From Niallia taxi (GTDB lineage Bacteria > Bacillota > Bacilli > Bacillales > Cytobacillaceae): DNA of 64,000 nt. Below, piece by piece: positions 60,503 to 64,000 of the stretch (position 1 is the stretch's first letter; each line of letters starts with the position of its first letter). Below the pieces are notes generated by a model. That model was not told where the DNA came from, ran no database searches, and worked only from the letters and a program-made list of their open reading frames with translations. The stretch spans positions 1,378,637 to 1,442,636 of the forward strand of contig NZ_CP102590.1 in the NCBI RefSeq assembly GCF_032818155.1. Reading direction: 5' to 3'. The translations under genes were made by a program, and so were the position numbers.

Positions 60503-61564
60503 ATGGACACAATTAGACAAAATCGAAAAACAGAGCATATTAACCTTGCATTAACATCACCATTTTCACTTAGTTCTGATTTTGATGAGCTGTCATTCAT
60601 TCACCGTTCCTTGCCGGAAATGGGGGTGGATGACATTCAGCTCCAGACCAATATCGGTCCTTTAACGCTTGATTATCCAATTTTTATCAATGCGATGACA
60701 GGTGGGAGTGAGAAATCAGCAGTAATTAATGCATCTCTGGCAGAAGCTGCTCGGGAAACTGGTGTTGCAATGGCAGTCGGTTCTCAGCATGCTGCCATTC
60801 GAAATGAAGAGCTTGCACATACATTTAACGTTGTTCGGAAGAAAAATCCGAACGGTCTTGTATTTGCAAATATTGGGGCAGATGCACCACTCGATTATGC
60901 ATTAACAGCCATTGATATGTTGGAGGCTGATGCGCTCCAAGTTCATTTGAATGTGCCGCAGGAGTTGGTTATGCCAGAGGGAGAGCGTAATTTCACTAAT
61001 ATTCTTGCTAAATTAGAAAAATTATCGTTGAAACTGCAGGTGCCAGTTATCGTCAAGGAAACAGGGTTCGGCATGAGTACAGAAACGCTCAGGCAGCTCC
61101 ATAGTGCTGGTATTCAATATGTTGATTTAGGAGGGAAAGGGGGGACAAATTTCGTCCATATTGAAAATGAGCGCAGAAGCAAACGAGACTTTGCGTATTT
61201 AAAAGATTGGGGCCAATCGACTGTCATTTCGTTGTTAGAAGCGCAGTCCGTATTAGGTAAGCTGACAATCATCGCATCAGGTGGAATACGTAACCCGCTT
61301 GATGCAGTAAAATCCTTTTCCTTAGGAGCAGCTGCTGCGGGAATTGCCGGACCATTTTTAAAAACACTCCATGATCAAGATGTTGATGGATTAATAATGG
61401 AGCTGGAGGTGTGGAAGGAACATTTAAAGATGCTGCTGCTTCTCCAAGGGGCGAAATCTCTTCCAGATCTCCAGAACTGCCCAATGATAGCAGGCGGGAA
61501 GGTTAGAGAATGGTGTGAAGCAAGGGACCTTGACTGGCAAAGTCTTGCGAGAAGGCAGCTGTAA
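60503..61564 (+). CDS. fni: Type 2 isopentenyl-diphosphate isomerase
   Basis: 353 residues of the FMN-dependent IDI-2 family: RKTEHINLAL, YPIFINAMTGGSEKSAVINASLAEAARETGVAMAVGSQHAAI, the FMN/phosphate loop YVDLGGKGGTNFVHIENERR, and IIASGGIRNPLDAVKSFSLGAAAAGIAGPF. It interconverts isopentenyl and dimethylallyl diphosphate with FMN and NADPH. Its presence inside the pigment operon links precursor supply to carotenoid output. The ribosome binding site is weak (GGGAGC 12 or more bases upstream). It follows crtM by 36 bases. Confidence 0.93.
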   Translation: MDTIRQNRKTEHINLALTSPFSLSSDFDELSFIHRSLPEMGVDDIQLQTNIGPLTLDYPIFINAMTGGSEKSAVINASLAEAARETGVAMAVGSQHAAIRNEELAHTFNVVRKKNPNGLVFANIGADAPLDYALTAIDMLEADALQVHLNVPQELVMPEGERNFTNILAKLEKLSLKLQVPVIVKETGFGMSTETLRQLHSAGIQYVDLGGKGGTNFVHIENERRSKRDFAYLKDWGQSTVISLLEAQSVLGKLTIIASGGIRNPLDAVKSFSLGAAAAGIAGPFLKTLHDQDVDGLIMELEVWKEHLKMLLLLQGAKSLPDLQNCPMIAGGKVREWCEARDLDWQSLARRQL

Positions 61565-61580
61565 TGAGAAGGAGAGTTTT

Positions 61581-62315
61581 ATGAATTTTGAAAATGTCCT
61601 ATTTCGTTTTTTTATCATTTGGTATATTTGCGGAGTGATTCTTCTCACCTTTGATCTGCTGCCTGCTTGGCTTGAATGGGCGAACGCTGTATTTTTGATT
61701 TTAAGCGGCCTTTTGGCAATTGTTTATTTCTCTAAAGCCTTTGGAAAAAAAGCGGGATATGTAATCTGCATGGTTATTTTCCTATTTTCCTATCTTGCAG
61801 AATTTATTGGATCGTCTTTTGGAATTTTATTTGGAGATTATTATTATACCAATCGGTTTGCTCCTAATTTATTTGACGTACCGATAGCCATTGGTTTTGC
61901 CTGGCTAATGGTAATGGGGACATCACATGCCCTGGCAAATGCAATCTCAGCCAAAAAGTGGATGCAGCCGATTATTGGCGCCTGTATTGCTGTAATTATT
62001 GATTTAATTATCGATCCAGTTGCATTTAAACTAAAGCAATATTGGATTTGGGAGGAGGACGGGGTCTACTATGACATTCCATTCAGCAATTTTTTCGGGT
62101 GGTTTATTGTCGCACTTGTCCTTCATGTATTTATCTTATTTTTCTCACAAGAAAAAAACATACTGTGGGAAAAGCGAATGTTTTATCTATTTGTCCTAAC
62201 AATCACGATGTTTGTTTTGCTTGCAGCAACAGGTGAGCTTTGGCTTGCAGGCATCCTGACAGCTTGCTTGGCAGGACTGACACTATATGCTGCTATAAGA
62301 AGGAAATCATCATGA
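61581..62315 (+). CDS. CruF-like carotenoid biosynthesis membrane protein (DUF422)
   Basis: 244 residues from ATG 61581 (GAAGGAGAG upstream). Seven to eight membrane helices. The DUF422/CruF pattern includes FIGSSFGILFGDYYYTNRFAPNLFDVPIAIGFAWLMVMGTSHALAN and a DLIIDPVAFKLKQYWIWEEDGVYYDIPFSNFFGWF block. CruF proteins hydrate the terminal double bond (1',2'-hydratase) of carotenes in other bacteria. In Bacillaceae operons the exact reaction on C30 chains is not established. Its stop overlaps the next ATG (ATGA). Confidence 0.85.
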   Translation: MNFENVLFRFFIIWYICGVILLTFDLLPAWLEWANAVFLILSGLLAIVYFSKAFGKKAGYVICMVIFLFSYLAEFIGSSFGILFGDYYYTNRFAPNLFDVPIAIGFAWLMVMGTSHALANAISAKKWMQPIIGACIAVIIDLIIDPVAFKLKQYWIWEEDGVYYDIPFSNFFGWFIVALVLHVFILFFSQEKNILWEKRMFYLFVLTITMFVLLAATGELWLAGILTACLAGLTLYAAIRRKSS

Positions 62316-62974
62316 TTCATGCTAAAAAAGACGTTGTTTTTGAAAAACTTTTTTCTATTTTCCACAAAAGAATGCTTGCCTTCTCTTTTGACAAAATTTA
62401 TTGGCAAGCACCAGGCAAACTGCACACAAGCCCTTGCATTTTTGTCTGCAACCACTCGTCCTGGTGGGATGGGCTTATTTACTATCAGCTGACGAAGACC
62501 GTTATACAGCAGGATTTGTATATCATGATGCATGAACAGGGTCTAAAGCAGTTTCCATATTTCAAGAAGCTTGGAGCCTTCTCAATCGACCGTTCCAGCC
62601 CAAAAGGAATGGTAAAAACTATGAGGTATGCTGAGATGCTGCTGAAAAAGGGGAAAAGTGTATGGATTTTTCCTCAGGGGGATGAATATCACCTGGAAAA
62701 ACGTCCGCTGCAATTTCAGCCCGGAGCTTTGTACCTGCAGGAGAAGCTTCCTGAAATTCCTATCATACCAGTATGCTTCTATTATTCTTTTGCACACAAA
62801 CGAAAGCCAGAGGTATGGATAAAGACAGGTAATCCATTATTTAGCACAGAACTACATGGAGATACCAGGATGGAAAAAACCTTATCACTTGAAAAGATAT
62901 GTACAGACGCATTAGATGTGTTGAAAAACCATGTTATCAGTGAAAAAACAAAGCACTTCGTAAACTTACTTTAA
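62312..62974 (+). CDS. PlsC-type acyltransferase of carotenoid cluster
   Basis: 220 residues. The glycerolphosphate-acyltransferase (PlsC) signature H-x4-D is in CNHSSWWDGL near residue 47. The second motif is AFSIDRSSPKG, and motif III is WIFPQGDEYHLEKRPLQFQPGALYL (FPQG instead of FPEG). Likely membrane-associated. In this operon it probably esterifies the sugar or hydroxyl of the carotenoid with a fatty acid, as acylated glycosyl-C30 carotenoids occur in bacilli (inference). Translationally coupled to the CruF-like gene. Confidence 0.85.
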   Translation: MIHAKKDVVFEKLFSIFHKRMLAFSFDKIYWQAPGKLHTSPCIFVCNHSSWWDGLIYYQLTKTVIQQDLYIMMHEQGLKQFPYFKKLGAFSIDRSSPKGMVKTMRYAEMLLKKGKSVWIFPQGDEYHLEKRPLQFQPGALYLQEKLPEIPIIPVCFYYSFAHKRKPEVWIKTGNPLFSTELHGDTRMEKTLSLEKICTDALDVLKNHVISEKTKHFVNLL

Positions 62975-62988
62975 GGGGCAATGTCTAA

Positions 62989-64000
62989 ATGGTTTTATTT
63001 TTAATCATCAGTCTCTTTTTATTTATCCTATGGACATTATGGAATATGAGCGGATTGCCTAGTCTTCCAGCTCCGAATCTAAATGAAAACTTTCAGCCGC
63101 TTGTGTCCATTTTGGTGCCCTTAAGAAACGAAGCACGAAACGTTGCTGGACTAATTAATAGCCTGAAATCCTTAACATACCCGCATTTGGAAATTCTTTT
63201 GCTAGATGATGGATCAACAGATCAGACTTTGTCCTTGCTGCAGGAAAAAACGTCAGGAGATTGCCGCTTTAAGATTTTAAGAGGAAGAGAGCTTCCAGCA
63301 GGCTGGGCTGGAAAGGTGCATGCCTGTCATCAGCTCCAGAAAGAAGCAAATGGGGAGTACATCCTTTTCATTGATGCAGACGTTCGGCTTAAATCCGACG
63401 TGATTGAAAAGACACTTACACTGTTAAAAAAAGAAAAGGTTAAGCTGATATCCGGGTTTCCATCCTTTGAGGTCCCAGGAATCATGAGCAAAATTCTAAT
63501 ACCGATGATGCATTTTGTAGTACTATTTCACCTTCCGCTGCATCTTGCAAATAAAAGCAAGATGCCTGCCGCAACAGCAGCCAATGGTGTTTTTATGTTT
63601 TTTGAAAGAAGCGCCTATCAAAGAATAGGCGGTCATCGTACCGTCCAGACTTCCATAGTCGAGGATGTTCATCTGGCAAGACAAATGAAGATATCTGGAT
63701 GCAGAGTCTGCTTGGCTAATATAAGTACGGACGTTACATGCCGGATGTATGAACGGAATAGTGAGGTATGGGAAGGGTTTATAAAGAATATTTTTTCAGG
63801 GCTTGGCCGTTCTGTCCCGCTGGTTTTGCTCTTAAGCGTTTTTTATGGCTTTTTTTATGTGCTCCCCGGGATATTAATGGTGTATGGACTATGGATGTTC
63901 CGACCGCTTTTCGTGCTTCCCTATATTCTTATTGTCCTGCAGCGTTTGGCAGTAGACTGGAAAGCAAGTCAGCGTTTGTCTTTAGCCTTTTTCATGCCGT
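62989..64000 (+). CDS. Glycosyltransferase family 2 (CrtQ-like), 3' end outside window
   Basis: ATG 62989 (AAGGGGC upstream) opens a frame that stays open to base 64000, so the gene is cut by the window end. At least 337 residues are visible. N-terminal membrane helix (VLFLIISLFLFILWTLW), then GT2 domain: PLVSILVPLRNEARNVAGLI, LEILLLDDGSTDQT, the DxD motif in ILFIDADVRL, and SIVEDVHLARQM. Further membrane helices follow from about residue 280. It probably glycosylates the carotenoid end group, like CrtQ in staphyloxanthin synthesis. Confidence 0.87.
   Translation, partial: MVLFLIISLFLFILWTLWNMSGLPSLPAPNLNENFQPLVSILVPLRNEARNVAGLINSLKSLTYPHLEILLLDDGSTDQTLSLLQEKTSGDCRFKILRGRELPAGWAGKVHACHQLQKEANGEYILFIDADVRLKSDVIEKTLTLLKKEKVKLISGFPSFEVPGIMSKILIPMMHFVVLFHLPLHLANKSKMPAATAANGVFMFFERSAYQRIGGHRTVQTSIVEDVHLARQMKISGCRVCLANISTDVTCRMYERNSEVWEGFIKNIFSGLGRSVPLVLLLSVFYGFFYVLPGILMVYGLWMFRPLFVLPYILIVLQRLAVDWKASQRLSLAFFMP

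Overview
The window looks like chromosome from a low-GC, endospore-former-type Bacillaceae (Bacillus/Niallia/Priestia relatives). The evidence is AT-rich sequence, strong AGGAGG ribosome binding sites with ATG/GTG/TTG starts, a 16-gene tRNA operon in a Bacillus trnB-like order, divergent pdxR/pdxST, a seven-gene Mrp antiporter operon and a C30-type carotenoid cluster. The species cannot be fixed from the sequence alone.

Left part (1-30 kb) is accessory and decaying. It holds LysR-linked transport, tRNA-editing and threonine-synthase genes, and a TPR-rifampin ADP-ribosyltransferase fusion. It also has a methyltransferase behind a leader-peptide/terminator region, a SunI-like protein, a lipoprotein, a CPBP protease, a SET-domain protein beside a saccharopine/homospermidine-type dehydrogenase, and an IS110-family element. 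At least six pseudogenes are present (tyrosine recombinase, isochorismatase, YcnI, DUF4181 and two unknowns). A degenerate intergenic repeat family (modules around TTAAACAAACGGGGGCT and GGCAGCATTCCTGTAATAA) recurs more than a dozen times here and almost vanishes to the right. Inside this part sits a complete beta-glucoside-type PTS operon (MarR regulator, EIIBC, GH1 glycosidase, small monooxygenase, EIIA) with three copies of a palindromic operator. It is followed by an SDR/MerR pair with a 19-bp-spacer promoter.

Middle (30.4-47 kb) is mostly housekeeping. It contains the tRNA operon (no rRNA in the window), a GH18 enzyme, pdxR<>pdxS-pdxT, an IS3-type remnant, a Na+:alanine symporter, mrpABCDEFG and a YitT membrane protein.

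Right part (47-64 kb) holds several small proteins and a TetR/nitroreductase pair. A self-regulated MerR-GNAT-hydrolase operon follows. Next is a fructose-type PTS operon ending in a D-allulose-6-phosphate 3-epimerase, with a BglG/LicR-like regulator whose EIIA is a separate gene. The window ends in a carotenoid operon (desaturase, C30 synthase, type-2 IPP isomerase, CruF-like protein, acyltransferase, glycosyltransferase) that runs off the end. Its promoter region carries five copies of a TTATCA..TGATAA palindrome at about 35-bp spacing, the most striking regulatory structure in the window.
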